From: an uncultured Clostridia bacterium
Lineage (GTDB): Bacteria; Bacillota; Clostridia; TANB77; CAG-508
Length of the DNA: 64,000 bases
Assembly (NCBI GenBank): GCA_934183305.1
Contig: CAKPSF010000004.1
Coordinates: 43,084 to 107,083, forward strand
Direction of reading: 5' to 3'
Shown here: positions 56,176 to 64,000 of the stretch, in pieces
How the letters are laid out: each line of letters starts with the position of its first letter
Numbering within the stretch: the stretch's first letter is position 1
Notes under the pieces: model-generated
What the model was told of the DNA's origin: nothing
What the model saw: only the letters and a program-made list of their open reading frames with translations
The model's database searches: none
Made by a program: the position numbers and the translations under genes

Positions 56176-56871
56176 TTATTTGATTACATTTTTTACTACT
56201 TCACTTGCTATTATTAGTCCTGCAACTGATGGCACAAATGAAATGCTTCCTAATGCTTTTTCTTGATTTTCTTTATATTGTGGTTTTATTGGTTCTTCTT
56301 TTGAGTATACTACTTTATGTTTTTTTATTCCTAATTTTTTTAATTCTTTTCTTAGTATTTTGCAAACTGGGCATACTGATGTTTTATATATATCAGCAAC
56401 CTCAAACATTAATGGGTTAAGTTTATTTGCAGCTCCTGCTGCTGATATTATTGGCACATTTTCCTTGTGTGCTTTTTTTATTATTTCTAATTTGTTCTTC
56501 ATTGTATCTATTGCGTCCACAACATAGTCAACAGAAGAATCTATTATACTTGTTTCTCCATTTTTAATCTCATCTGGTCTATATGCTTCAACTACCGCAT
56601 TGGGATTAATTGATAATATTCTTTCTTTCGCTACTTCAACTTTATATTTTCCAATAGTCTCATTTGTAGCAATTATTTGTCTATTAATATTAGAGATTGC
56701 AACTTTGTCATAGTCTATTATTATTATATGTCCAACTCCTGCTCTAGCTAATGCTTCTACAACAAATGAGCCAACTCCTCCTACCCCATATACAATAACT
56801 TTAGCATTTTTTATCTTATTTAATTTTTCTGTTCCAATTAATATTTCAGTTCTTGTAAATATATTTTCCAT
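56176..56871 (-). CDS. tcdA: tRNA threonylcarbamoyladenosine dehydratase (TcdA/CsdL type)
   Basis: The 231-residue E1-like ATPase has VYGVGGVGSFVVEALARAGVG (shown as GVGGVGSFVVEALARAG), IIDYDKVAISNINRQ and CPVCKILRKELKK, matching TcdA, which cyclises t6A37 in tRNA to ct6A. Its ATG overlaps the upstream stop (TAATG). Confidence 0.9.
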   Translation of the reverse strand: MENIFTRTEILIGTEKLNKIKNAKVIVYGVGGVGSFVVEALARAGVGHIIIIDYDKVAISNINRQIIATNETIGKYKVEVAKERILSINPNAVVEAYRPDEIKNGETSIIDSSVDYVVDAIDTMKNKLEIIKKAHKENVPIISAAGAANKLNPLMFEVADIYKTSVCPVCKILRKELKKLGIKKHKVVYSKEEPIKPQYKENQEKALGSISFVPSVAGLIIASEVVKNVIK

Positions 56872-57479
56872 TAATCTTGCACCTTTTCTTGAATAATTAC
56901 TCTATCATCAATAGAGTTTGCATCTTTTTTTATGTATTTTATACTTGAAAATACACAGTCAACATTAGATATTACAACAAGCGAAACCAAAATTACCCAT
57001 AACATTTTTACAGATATTTTCTTTCTTATATTTTTTATTAATTTCTGTATTCTTGGATATATTTTCTTAACAAATACGATGCCTATAAATCCAAAAAATA
57101 TAGAGAATATTAGGCATACTCGACCATTAATATTTAGAAAATAGTTTGAATAATCCCACCATCTTAAATTAAATATAAGTTCTAAAAATAAAGAAGTAAG
57201 ATATTCTAATGTTGTAAATATAGCAGTTACAATAAAGAAAATTCCTAAAGTATTAACCTTCTTTTTTCTTATTTTTTCGGTTATTAGTACCATTGCAACC
57301 GCTCCCCAACCATATATAGGGCACATTGGTCCATATAAAAAACCTCTATCTACAAATGTTCCAAAAACACTGTATGCATACAAAACTTCCATTATCCATC
57401 CAAGTATAGAGCATATAAAATAATATATAAGTAAGTTTTGTATTTTCAAAGATAATACTTTAATATTACTGTCTTTCAT
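56871..57479 (-). CDS. CmpB-type putative ABC transporter permease (PF06541)
   Basis: The 202-residue protein has five or so helices and the family motif GWIMEVLYAYSVFGTFVDRGFLYGPMCPIYGWG, given in part as DRGFLYGPMCPIYGWG. The family is widespread in clostridia without firm function. It is translationally coupled to tcdA. Confidence 0.85.
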   Translation of the reverse strand: MKDSNIKVLSLKIQNLLIYYFICSILGWIMEVLYAYSVFGTFVDRGFLYGPMCPIYGWGAVAMVLITEKIRKKKVNTLGIFFIVTAIFTTLEYLTSLFLELIFNLRWWDYSNYFLNINGRVCLIFSIFFGFIGIVFVKKIYPRIQKLIKNIRKKISVKMLWVILVSLVVISNVDCVFSSIKYIKKDANSIDDRVIIQEKVQD

Positions 57480-57494
57480 TTCTTCTCCCTTTTA

Positions 57495-58214
57495 TTATTT
57501 AATAATATTTAAAGCCTTTTTAGCTTCTTTGTTTTTATCGAATATATCAATTATCAATATTGTTATAGCAACAAAAACAAGTGTTAATAAATAAACAATT
57601 CCAGCATTCATCCATTTTCCATTTATTATACTATTTCCTACTATCGTAGAAGATATCACAGACGGAAATCTCACAAATGTTGAAATTAATATGAATTTTG
57701 AAGGTTTTATTGGAAGTAATCCTCCAATATACACTAGCAAGTCTTTAGGTGTTCCTGGTATCAAAAATAATATACACATTATTTTTTCTATTTTCTTTGG
57801 ATCATTAAAGATTTTACTGTTTTCTATTTTATCAATCTTTTCTTGACTACAAAATTCATATACCAAGTTTTTCCCAAATTTTCTTACTAAATAAAAAATA
57901 GCAGTTGTACTTAAAAATACACAGAACATAATAAATATCGTTCCACCAATACTGCCGTAACACATACCAGCTAATACTTCTAATGGTTCTCCTGGTAACA
58001 CCGCTAAAATTATTTGCGCAATTTCTAAGTAGAATAGCATTAGCATACCTTTAATCCCAGAGTTTGTTATTTCATTTTTAAACTTAATCTGTCCTTCTGG
58101 AGTTGTTATATTTTTAATTATTGGATATAGGTAAACAGTAGCATAAATGCAAATTCCAACAACAACTACAAATGCTATTAATTTTAATATTTGTACTTTA
58201 TTCCATTTTTTCAT
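57495..58214 (-). CDS. TVP38/TMEM64 (DedA-like) membrane protein
   Basis: The 239-residue protein shows AQIILAVLPGEPLEVLAGMCYG and LIPGTPKDLLVYIGGLLPI, the two re-entrant loops of the TVP38/VTT family, thought to act as lipid flippases or scramblases. Six hydrophobic segments. Confidence 0.9.
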   Translation of the reverse strand: MKKWNKVQILKLIAFVVVVGICIYATVYLYPIIKNITTPEGQIKFKNEITNSGIKGMLMLFYLEIAQIILAVLPGEPLEVLAGMCYGSIGGTIFIMFCVFLSTTAIFYLVRKFGKNLVYEFCSQEKIDKIENSKIFNDPKKIEKIMCILFLIPGTPKDLLVYIGGLLPIKPSKFILISTFVRFPSVISSTIVGNSIINGKWMNAGIVYLLTLVFVAITILIIDIFDKNKEAKKALNIIK

Positions 58215-58291
58215 TTAATTATTTCTATCCCTTTTATTAATACTATAATAGTTTTAATATATTATTCCATTGTGACTTTTAAGTGACAGCT

Positions 58292-58720
58292 TTACTTAAT
58301 TGCATTTCTTGCTAATTCATCACAACGATTATTGTACTCATTATCCGCATGGCCTTTTACTTTTATAAATTCAACCTCATGTATTTTAGTTAATTCATAT
58401 AGTTCTTGCCATAGTTCTTTATTTTTTACAGGTTCTTTACTGGCATTTTTCCAGCCATTTTTTAGCCAACCATAAATCCATTTTTGATTAAAAGCATTAA
58501 CAACATATGCACTATCACTATATAGTTTTACTTTGCATGGAAATTTTAAAAGTTTTAGTCCTTCTATAACTGCGGTTAATTCCATAACATTATTAGTTGT
58601 ATTGTCTTTTCCACCTGAAATTTCTTTTTTGTTTTCATTATACATTAATATGCTTCCCCAACCTCCTGGTCCAGGGTTACCAGAGCATGCACCATCTGTA
58701 TAGATTGTTACTTCTTCCAT
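58292..58720 (-). CDS. rnhA: Ribonuclease HI
   Basis: The 142-residue enzyme cleaves RNA in RNA-DNA hybrids. Catalytic residues appear as IYTDGACSGNPGPGG (D), NNVMELTAVIEGL (E), LYSDSAYVVNAF (D) and HADNEYNNRCDELA (H, D). Normal length. Confidence 0.97.
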   Translation of the reverse strand: MEEVTIYTDGACSGNPGPGGWGSILMYNENKKEISGGKDNTTNNVMELTAVIEGLKLLKFPCKVKLYSDSAYVVNAFNQKWIYGWLKNGWKNASKEPVKNKELWQELYELTKIHEVEFIKVKGHADNEYNNRCDELARNAIK

Positions 58721-58750
58721 ACTTCTCTCCTATGTTATTTTATTTTTTAA

Positions 58751-58779
58751 TTGTATTATTTAACATTTTATGATATTAT
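58751..58779 (+). promoter_or_regulatory. Predicted promoter of tmcAL
   Basis: TTGTAT, 17-bp spacer and TATTAT, 42 bp before the ATG at 58821. Confidence 0.55.
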
Positions 58780-58820
58780 ATCAGTAAATAGTTTTAATTA
58801 CAATAAGGAGTTATATTTTT

Positions 58821-60053
58821 ATGACAAATGTTGTTGGTATAATAGGTGAATACAATCCCTTTCATAATGGTCATAAATATCATTTGGAAGCATCAAAACA
58901 AAATGCACATGCAGACTATACAATTGCAGTTATATCTGGCAATTTTGTTCAACGTGGAAATGTTTCTTTAATTAACAAATGGGATAAAGCTAATATGGCT
59001 CTTTCTAACGGTGTTGATTTAGTTATTGAACTTCCAACCATATACAGCATTTCTAGTGCAGAAAATTTTGCATACGGTGCAGTAAAAATATTAGACTCAT
59101 TAAAAATTATTGATTATATTTCTTTTGGTAGTGAATCTTGTGATTTAGAAGTATTAGATAAAATGGCTACTGTTTTATATAAACAACCAACAGAATTCAC
59201 TTCTATATTAAAACATGAGCTTTCAAAAGGAATTTCATTTCCCAAAGCTAGAGAAAATGCACTTCTTATGTATTTAAATGACATTAGAAAATATTCAAAT
59301 GTATTATCTAGTCCAAACAACATTTTAGCAATTGAATATATTAAGGCTTTAAAAAAACTTAAGAGTCAAATTAAACCTATTTCTGTAAAAAGAGTTAATG
59401 TTGGATACAACGATTTAAATATTAATGGAAACTTTGCTAGTGCTACTGCTATACGAGAAATGATTAAAAATAATAAACCAGCTGGTATGAGTAAACTTAT
59501 GCCACCTAATTCTTACAGAATATTATATAATAGCATTTTAAAAGGTCATTATGTTAAAGATATTTCTGCTTTTGAAAAAGAAATACTTTATACTTTACGA
59601 AAAATGTCGTTAAAAGAAATTGCAAATTTACCAGATGTTGCTGAAGGTTTAGAACATAATATAAAAAATGCAGCCAATTCTTGTAACACATTAGAAGAGT
59701 TTATGAATATAATTAAAACAAAAAGATATACAAACACAAGAATTCAAAGAATACTTATTTATGCTTTACTAGGCATTACAAAAACTGATATGAAAGAATC
59801 TTTTAAGACTCAACCATATATTAGAGTGCTTGGTTTTAATAACAAAGGAAAAGAACTGCTTTCTGTTATTTCAAGAGCAAATCCAAACTTAAATATTATA
59901 ACCTCTGTAAAAAAATACATTGATAATAATCCAAGTAAGCAATTATTAAATATGTTAAACACAGATATAAATGCAACAAATATTTATACCTTAGGTTATG
60001 AAAAAGATTCTTGGTCTAACTTGGATTACACCCATAATATGATTATATATTAA
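58821..60053 (+). CDS. tmcAL: tRNA(Met) cytidine acetate ligase (TmcAL/YlbM)
   Basis: The 410-residue nucleotidyltransferase-like protein has IIGEYNPFHNGHKYHLEASK (HxGH), SGNFVQRGNVSLINKWDKA and ELPTIYSISSAENFAYGA. TmcAL forms ac4C34 of elongator tRNA-Met from acetate and ATP. Length is usual. GGAG precedes the ATG. Confidence 0.93.
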   Translation: MTNVVGIIGEYNPFHNGHKYHLEASKQNAHADYTIAVISGNFVQRGNVSLINKWDKANMALSNGVDLVIELPTIYSISSAENFAYGAVKILDSLKIIDYISFGSESCDLEVLDKMATVLYKQPTEFTSILKHELSKGISFPKARENALLMYLNDIRKYSNVLSSPNNILAIEYIKALKKLKSQIKPISVKRVNVGYNDLNINGNFASATAIREMIKNNKPAGMSKLMPPNSYRILYNSILKGHYVKDISAFEKEILYTLRKMSLKEIANLPDVAEGLEHNIKNAANSCNTLEEFMNIIKTKRYTNTRIQRILIYALLGITKTDMKESFKTQPYIRVLGFNNKGKELLSVISRANPNLNIITSVKKYIDNNPSKQLLNMLNTDINATNIYTLGYEKDSWSNLDYTHNMIIY

Positions 60054-60090
60054 AAGTCGATTTCTAAATATAAGAAACCGACTTAATATT
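60053..60090 (+). terminator. Terminator after tmcAL
   Basis: AAGTCG-A-TTTCT pairs with AGAAA-C-CGACTT, then a T-rich tail; also suits the opposing gene. Confidence 0.75.
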
Positions 60091-60098
60091 TTTTATTA

Positions 60099-60797
60099 TT
60101 AATCATTATCTTTTAATATTTTATCTGCCTCTGCTTGTGTTAAGTATTTGTATTTAACCATTTTTGCTATAACTTGTTTTTGTCTTTGTTTAGCTAAACT
60201 CAAATTTTTAGTTGGAGCATATACTGATGGTGCATTTGGTATACCTGCAAGCATTGTTGCTTCATAGGCAGTCATACTTTTAGGTTCTTTTTTAAAATAT
60301 CCTTTACTTGCTTCTTTTACAGTATAATATCCATTTCCAAAATAACTTGTATTCAAATACAATTCTAATATTTCATCTTTTCCTAATTTTCTTTCAAGTT
60401 CGTAAGCCATAAATACTTCTGCAATTTTTCGTTCCATTTCTTTTTTCTGTGTAAAATAAGTATTTTTTGCTAGCTGCTGAGTTATTGTACTTCCTCCCTC
60501 TGCAAATTCTTTTTCTTTTATATTAGTTACAATAGCTCGTCCTATTGAAATTATATCTATTGCTCCATGTTTATAATATCTATGATCTTCAACTGCTAAT
60601 ACGGCATCAATATATATTTGTGGTAATTCTGAAAGTTTTGTATAATTACTTTTACTTTGAATTTGTTCAACTTTTTCCTCAATACTCACTTCATCTAACG
60701 CTTTTTTGTATAAATTATACCCTTTAACAATAAATGGTATAGAAATACATATTACAATAAATAATATAACAACTAAAATCTTAATTATTTTCTTCAT
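60099..60797 (-). CDS. Monofunctional peptidoglycan glycosyltransferase (GT51)
   Basis: The 232-residue protein has an N-terminal membrane anchor (residues 5-27) and a complete transglycosylase domain: AVEDHRYYKHGAIDI (catalytic Glu), EGGSTITQQLAKN, RKIAEVFMAYELER and ILELYLNTSYFGNG, APSVYAPTKN. It polymerises lipid II. No transpeptidase domain follows, so it is MtgA-like. Confidence 0.94.
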   Translation of the reverse strand: MKKIIKILVVILFIVICISIPFIVKGYNLYKKALDEVSIEEKVEQIQSKSNYTKLSELPQIYIDAVLAVEDHRYYKHGAIDIISIGRAIVTNIKEKEFAEGGSTITQQLAKNTYFTQKKEMERKIAEVFMAYELERKLGKDEILELYLNTSYFGNGYYTVKEASKGYFKKEPKSMTAYEATMLAGIPNAPSVYAPTKNLSLAKQRQKQVIAKMVKYKYLTQAEADKILKDND

Positions 60798-60881
60798 TTT
60801 ACTTTCTTTTTCTCCATCTATACTTTATACTCATTATACCACATAAAAAATGACAATCAAGTGACAAATTATAAAAAGCAA

Positions 60882-60904
60882 AAAATCGCAAAACTGCGAT
60901 TTTT
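60882..60904 (-). terminator. Terminator after DUF1540 gene
   Basis: AAAATCGCA pairs with TGCGATTTT; T run on the minus strand. It lies 25 bp after the stop. Confidence 0.8.
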
Positions 60905-60929
60905 CACTTTAAATTACTTAGTAAATTAT

Positions 60930-61094
60930 TTACTTTTGATATTCATAACTTGAGCACATAGACTCATCACATTTAGTTGTATTACAATTTGGTGTTGGAG
61001 ATACTACTATTTGTTTTAACTCACATAATTGCTTATCACAATTATTATATTTACAACTTTCAACTGTACAGTTTATTTTTTGTTTGTCGTCCAT
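60930..61094 (-). CDS. DUF1540 cysteine-rich small protein
   Basis: A 54-residue protein starts at ATG 61094 with GGAGG 9 bp before. It has INCTVESCKYNNCDKQLCELKQIVV (shown as INCTVESCKYNNC and CELKQIVV) and TKCDESMCSSY, seven cysteines in the DUF1540 spacing. The family is common in spore formers and probably binds metal. Between two terminators, so monocistronic. Confidence 0.85.
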   Translation of the reverse strand: MDDKQKINCTVESCKYNNCDKQLCELKQIVVSPTPNCNTTKCDESMCSSYEYQK

Positions 61095-61151
61095 TAAAAT
61101 AACCTCCTAATAATTTTTATATAATTATTATTTGTTATTTTTTAAAATTTA

Positions 61152-61751
61152 TTAGCACTTTTTTTCTTTTTTCTCTTCCAATTTTTTTATTTCTTTATTT
61201 TGAACAGTATTTTGTTTACATTCATCTGGATTTTTAAAACTCAAATACCAACTCATTCCATTTTTGTTATTTTTTACATTTTGAACTCTTTCTTCTAAAC
61301 CGCAAAAAGTTGTTGGGATTGGATTAATTATTGGTTCTCCTAGTCTCCAATTAGCTGGCGTAGAGCCTTTGCACTCTCCTGCGATTTGTAAAGCTTCTAA
61401 GGCTCTTAAAATTTCAGGAATACATCTTCCAACATTCATTGGATATATTAATATCAACCTTATTATTCCATTTGGATCTATTATATATACATTTCTAACC
61501 GTTTCTGTATTACTAACATCACTAGAAATCATTCCATACTTCCTTGCAATTTCTCCGTTTCTATCTGCAATTATTGGAAATGGGATTTTAACTCCGGTTC
61601 TTAAATAAATATCATACATCCATGCCAAATGTGAAGGATTACTGTCTATACTTAATCCTAATAAACATGCATTTCTCTGTTTAAAAAATTCATTTGCATT
61701 AGAAAAAGCAATCATTTCAGTTGTACAAACTGGGGTAAAAGCCTTCAATTT
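61152..61751 (-). pseudogene. Peroxiredoxin gene truncated at its 5' end
   Basis: About 198 residues of a Prx6/AhpC-type peroxiredoxin remain from AFTPVCTTEM (peroxidatic Cys in the FTPVCTTE motif) through PFPIIADRNGEIA, VRNVYIIDPNGIIRLI to the CNGLEE-like C-terminus; about 45 N-terminal residues are missing. The only start is TTG without a ribosome site, 3 bp from the recombinase stop, and the frame upstream is closed. The integrated element replaced the 5' part, which should lie at its other end, outside this window. Confidence 0.75.
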
Positions 61752-61758
61752 GGGGATA

Positions 61759-63331
61759 TTATATTAATCGGCTAATTTCAGGTTTTAGCTCGAATTTCAC
61801 ACTTTTATCGTGATAAATCCATATTTTATCAATTAAACACTCTAAAATATATCTATTGGGTTCATTAGATTTTAGAATATCATCAAAATATTCTATTGCC
61901 GTTTTTAATCCTTTTATCTTTTCTATGTCTAAATCTTCTTGCTGTTGCTCTAATAGTTTTTGTAATTGTTCTATACGATTAGTTTTATCTTTTTCCAATT
62001 CTTTATATGTATTTTCAATCATTTCTCGTTGATACTCATTTGTAGTATTAGTTAAATCTTTAATTTTTTGACTAATCAAAACTTTGTATTCAGCATTTAA
62101 GTTTTCAATTTCAAATTTAATTTTTTCTTTATTATTTGTTTTAGCATTAGTTTTTGTTTGAAGCTGTATTTTATTTATTTCATCTATGTATTTATTTTTA
62201 GTGAATTTTAAAAATTCCTTAAAATGTATAATTATATCTGATTCTTTAATTTCATGGCATTTACATCTAGCTTTACCATAAGTTCTATATTGTGAACATT
62301 CATAACCCTTTTGGGATTGTTTTCTAGTTATAGTTATGCCACTTACTCCAAAGCCACAATCACCACATCTGCAAAGTCCTGAAAAGTAATAATTTCTTTT
62401 TCTCGTACTTGATGTGCTTTTTGTATTTACTTTTCTTTTTCTTATTTCTTGAGCTAAGTTAAAGGTTTCTTTAGATATAATTGCTTCATGATGATTTGCA
62501 AACACAAAATGTTCTTCCTCTGGAAGCTTTATTGCTTTACCTCTTATGGATACAGTCTTTTTCTTATGAGTTCTAAGTGTGCCACAATATACATCATTCT
62601 CTAAAATATTTCTTATCATATATGTGGACCATAATTTTTGAACAGGATGTTTATATATTCTGCCTCTTTCTAGGTGTTTCATTTGATAGTAAACCGATGG
62701 AGTTGGATAATTATATTTACTATTTAGAATATCGCAAATTTTCTTTCTTCCAATTCCTTCTTCGGTATATAACTTATATATTAATTCTATAACAGGTCGT
62801 AGTTCTTCATCAACATATAGCTTTGTTATATCTTCTGGATCTTTTATATATCCATAATAATTTCCCATAATTAATCTTCCTGTTTTTTGTTTAGAATACA
62901 TGTGGTCTCTAGTTTTTCTTGAACAATCTTTAACATATCTTTCATTAAACCATGTTGTTATTCCAATAGTATCATCTCTATCATTTAAAACATCATAAGT
63001 TCCACCCATTTCAGAAACTAATATTAAATTCTTTTGAATATTCTTAAACTCATCTATTAAAACTAATACTCGTCCGTTATGTCTTCCAATTCTTGATAAA
63101 TCCTTTGCTATGACTACATCAATTTTTCCTCCTTTTACTTTTTCAATCATTTTTGAAAATGCAGGTCTGTTAAAGGTATATCCCGAAACATTGTCATCTA
63201 TGTAGAAGTCTGAGATAGTCCAATTACGAGAAATTGCATAGTCTTGAATAATTCTTTTCTGTTCTTCAATACTTGCATAGTTTTCTTTATCTTCATCTCT
63301 AGACAATCTACAATATCCGTACAACTGTCAT
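61759..63331 (-). CDS. Large serine recombinase requiring a +1 frameshift at codon 5
   Basis: ATG 63331 has GGAGG 5 bp upstream and reads MTVV, then CGG and a stop three codons on. Skipping the C reads MTVVGYCRLSRDEDKENYASI and a 523-residue frame. It has the resolvase domain (catalytic Ser in YCRLSRD, IDVVIAKDLSRIGRHNG), a recombinase domain, a zinc ribbon (CRCGDCGFG...CSQYRTYGKARCKCHE), and a C-terminal coiled coil. The alternative TTG start at 63324 lacks a ribosome site and lies 2 codons after a stop. It catalyses integration and excision of the element. Confidence 0.82.
63317..63319 (-). other. In-frame CGG with +1 frameshift (GTA-CGG-A)
   Basis: Zero frame ATG ACA GTT GTA CGG ATA TTG TAG. 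Skipping the C gives GTA GGA TAT TGT AGA, the GYCRLS start of the resolvase domain. Confidence 0.7.
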
Positions 63332-63371
63332 TTTATCCTCCAAATCTCGCCTGATATTGCTTGTTTTCATG

Positions 63372-63587
63372 TTAGCATACATTTCTATTTAATTCCACTT
63401 GTTTCGTAATTATTCTTTCAAGAATCTCGGGATAATTCTCTTTTCCAGTTACGAAAATAGCCACGCTATATTTTTCTTGTTTATACTTTTTAACTAAATC
63501 TTTTGTTTCTTCTTTCTGGAGTTCTTCTTCTGTCAAATAAATTTGAACATACTTCGTGCCTTGTATTTCTGTATTTGTAATTTGCAT
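63372..63587 (-). CDS. Small hypothetical protein upstream of recombinase
   Basis: The 71-residue soluble protein (YVQIYLTEEELQKEE, YSVAIFVTGKENYPEIL) is 40 bp before the recombinase ATG and preceded by GGAG. It belongs to the element; no known domain recognised. Short proteins with this beta-alpha layout often sit next to recombinases in clostridial elements. Confidence 0.65.
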   Translation of the reverse strand: MQITNTEIQGTKYVQIYLTEEELQKEETKDLVKKYKQEKYSVAIFVTGKENYPEILERIITKQVELNRNVC

Positions 63588-63631
63588 TACTTTTTAACTC
63601 CTTCATAACACTTCTAATAAATGTTATGCTA

Positions 63632-63900
63632 AAAAGAGAATTGTTATCTCTTTTTATTTAAATTACAATATAGAAATAGAGTAAAACCTTTTCATATTTA
63701 TCAAATTTTCTCACCTCACATTTCTATATATATGAAGCCAAAAATTTTATCAAATGTTGCATTTTTTTAATTTTTTTCAAACTTTTTTAAAGTTTGCAGG
63801 AAGAGGGAGCCGCCCCGAATCCCAATAAGAGCCTAAAAGCGTGGCTTTTAGTGGGATACTTGAAAAATATAGAGGCGACTTTTGGTCGCCCCATAAATTT
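63632..63900. other. Structured non-coding stretch of the element
   Basis: No gene is visible from 63590 to the window end. It holds a terminator-like AAAGAGA/TCTCTTT hairpin (63632-63657), the palindrome CAAACTTTTTTAAAGTTTG (about 63779-63797), a GC-rich GGAGCCGCCCCGAATCCC stretch, CTAAAAGC/GCTTTTAG and GGCGAC/GTCGCC hairpins (to 63891). It could be an attachment, transfer origin or RNA region. Confidence 0.5.
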
Positions 63901-64000
63901 ATAAAACTATTATATAAATTGTAAATTTCTCGCTATCATTAACATGACTCTTTCTCAACTTTATTCAAATAGAAATTATATATTTTATTGTTTGCTATAT

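Larger units (their letters stand above)
61752..64000. mobile_element. Left part of an integrated element with large serine recombinase
   Basis: The boundary is set by the broken peroxiredoxin frame. The recombinase gene lies at this end, reading toward the boundary, the layout of serine-integrase elements (Tn4451/TndX-like). The remainder runs beyond the window. Confidence 0.65.

Noticed and set aside
63322..63324. TTG start of the recombinase that would avoid a frameshift
   Set aside because: It lies two codons after an in-frame stop and has no ribosome site, whereas ATG 63331 has a strong GGAGG.

Overview
The window looks like the chromosome of an uncultured, very AT-rich (roughly 30% G+C by eye), endospore-forming clostridium. 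The evidence is spoIVA, spoIIM and a complete cotJA-cotJB-cotJC set, Gram-positive polyglycerol-phosphate (teichoic-type) genes, AGGAGG-type ribosome sites and strong A/T-rich promoters. Most genes lie on the minus strand. A gut Clostridia lineage is my guess, not something the sequence proves.

Layout: 1-6408 holds argS followed by wall-polymer genes (two or three CDP-glycerol glycerophosphotransferases and a tagD-like cytidylyltransferase). 6490-10176 is UPF0182 plus ftsY. 10298-17281 is polA, a lytic transglycosylase and envelope-modifying acyltransferase/glycosyltransferase genes. 17399-18289 is a collapsed divergent TetR/ABC-exporter locus. 18307-26400 is a ruvB-led operon of membrane glycosyltransferases ending in queH. 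26482-33349 has an MgtA-type ATPase, tRNA-Asn, gmk, rpoZ, yicC, rsmE and xerD. 33434-38764 holds spoIIM, an EndoQ-like nuclease, a hidden small gene, an M24 peptidase, a prepilin peptidase and yqeG. 38880-42000 is an accessory island (CfrBI-like restriction-modification pair, SEC-C 3'-end remnants). 42001-46644 is secA, tsf and rpsB. 46890-54470 has cotJABC, pyk, aspS and glmU. 54662-61094 has spoIVA, tcdA, membrane proteins, rnhA, tmcAL and a GT51 transglycosylase. From about 61752 to the right end an integrated element with a large serine recombinase has cut a peroxiredoxin gene.

The most striking observation concerns the arginine codon CGG. Reading every gene by eye, I find no CGG used as an ordinary sense codon in about 17,000 codons. 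CGG occurs in the zero frame six times, in five otherwise intact genes: a GT-C-like glycosyltransferase, a GT2 glycosyltransferase (twice), cotJC, the large serine recombinase, and a 65-residue gene hidden at 35549-35747. At all six sites the reading frame must move +1 exactly there. The context is always NNA-CGG-A. Skipping the C reads GGA (glycine) and restores a full-length, family-typical protein, often at a conserved glycine. This suggests that CGG is unassigned or starved here and that CGGA acts as a +1 frameshift (or quadruplet) signal decoded as glycine. A systematic base-calling error is the main alternative.

Start positions were revised from ribosome-site spacing for ftsY, ruvB, rsmE, mgtA, glmU, cotJB, one GT2 gene and the restriction endonuclease. 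Two further small genes or remnants too short for ordinary gene calling (DUF1540 protein, SEC-C tails) are described below.
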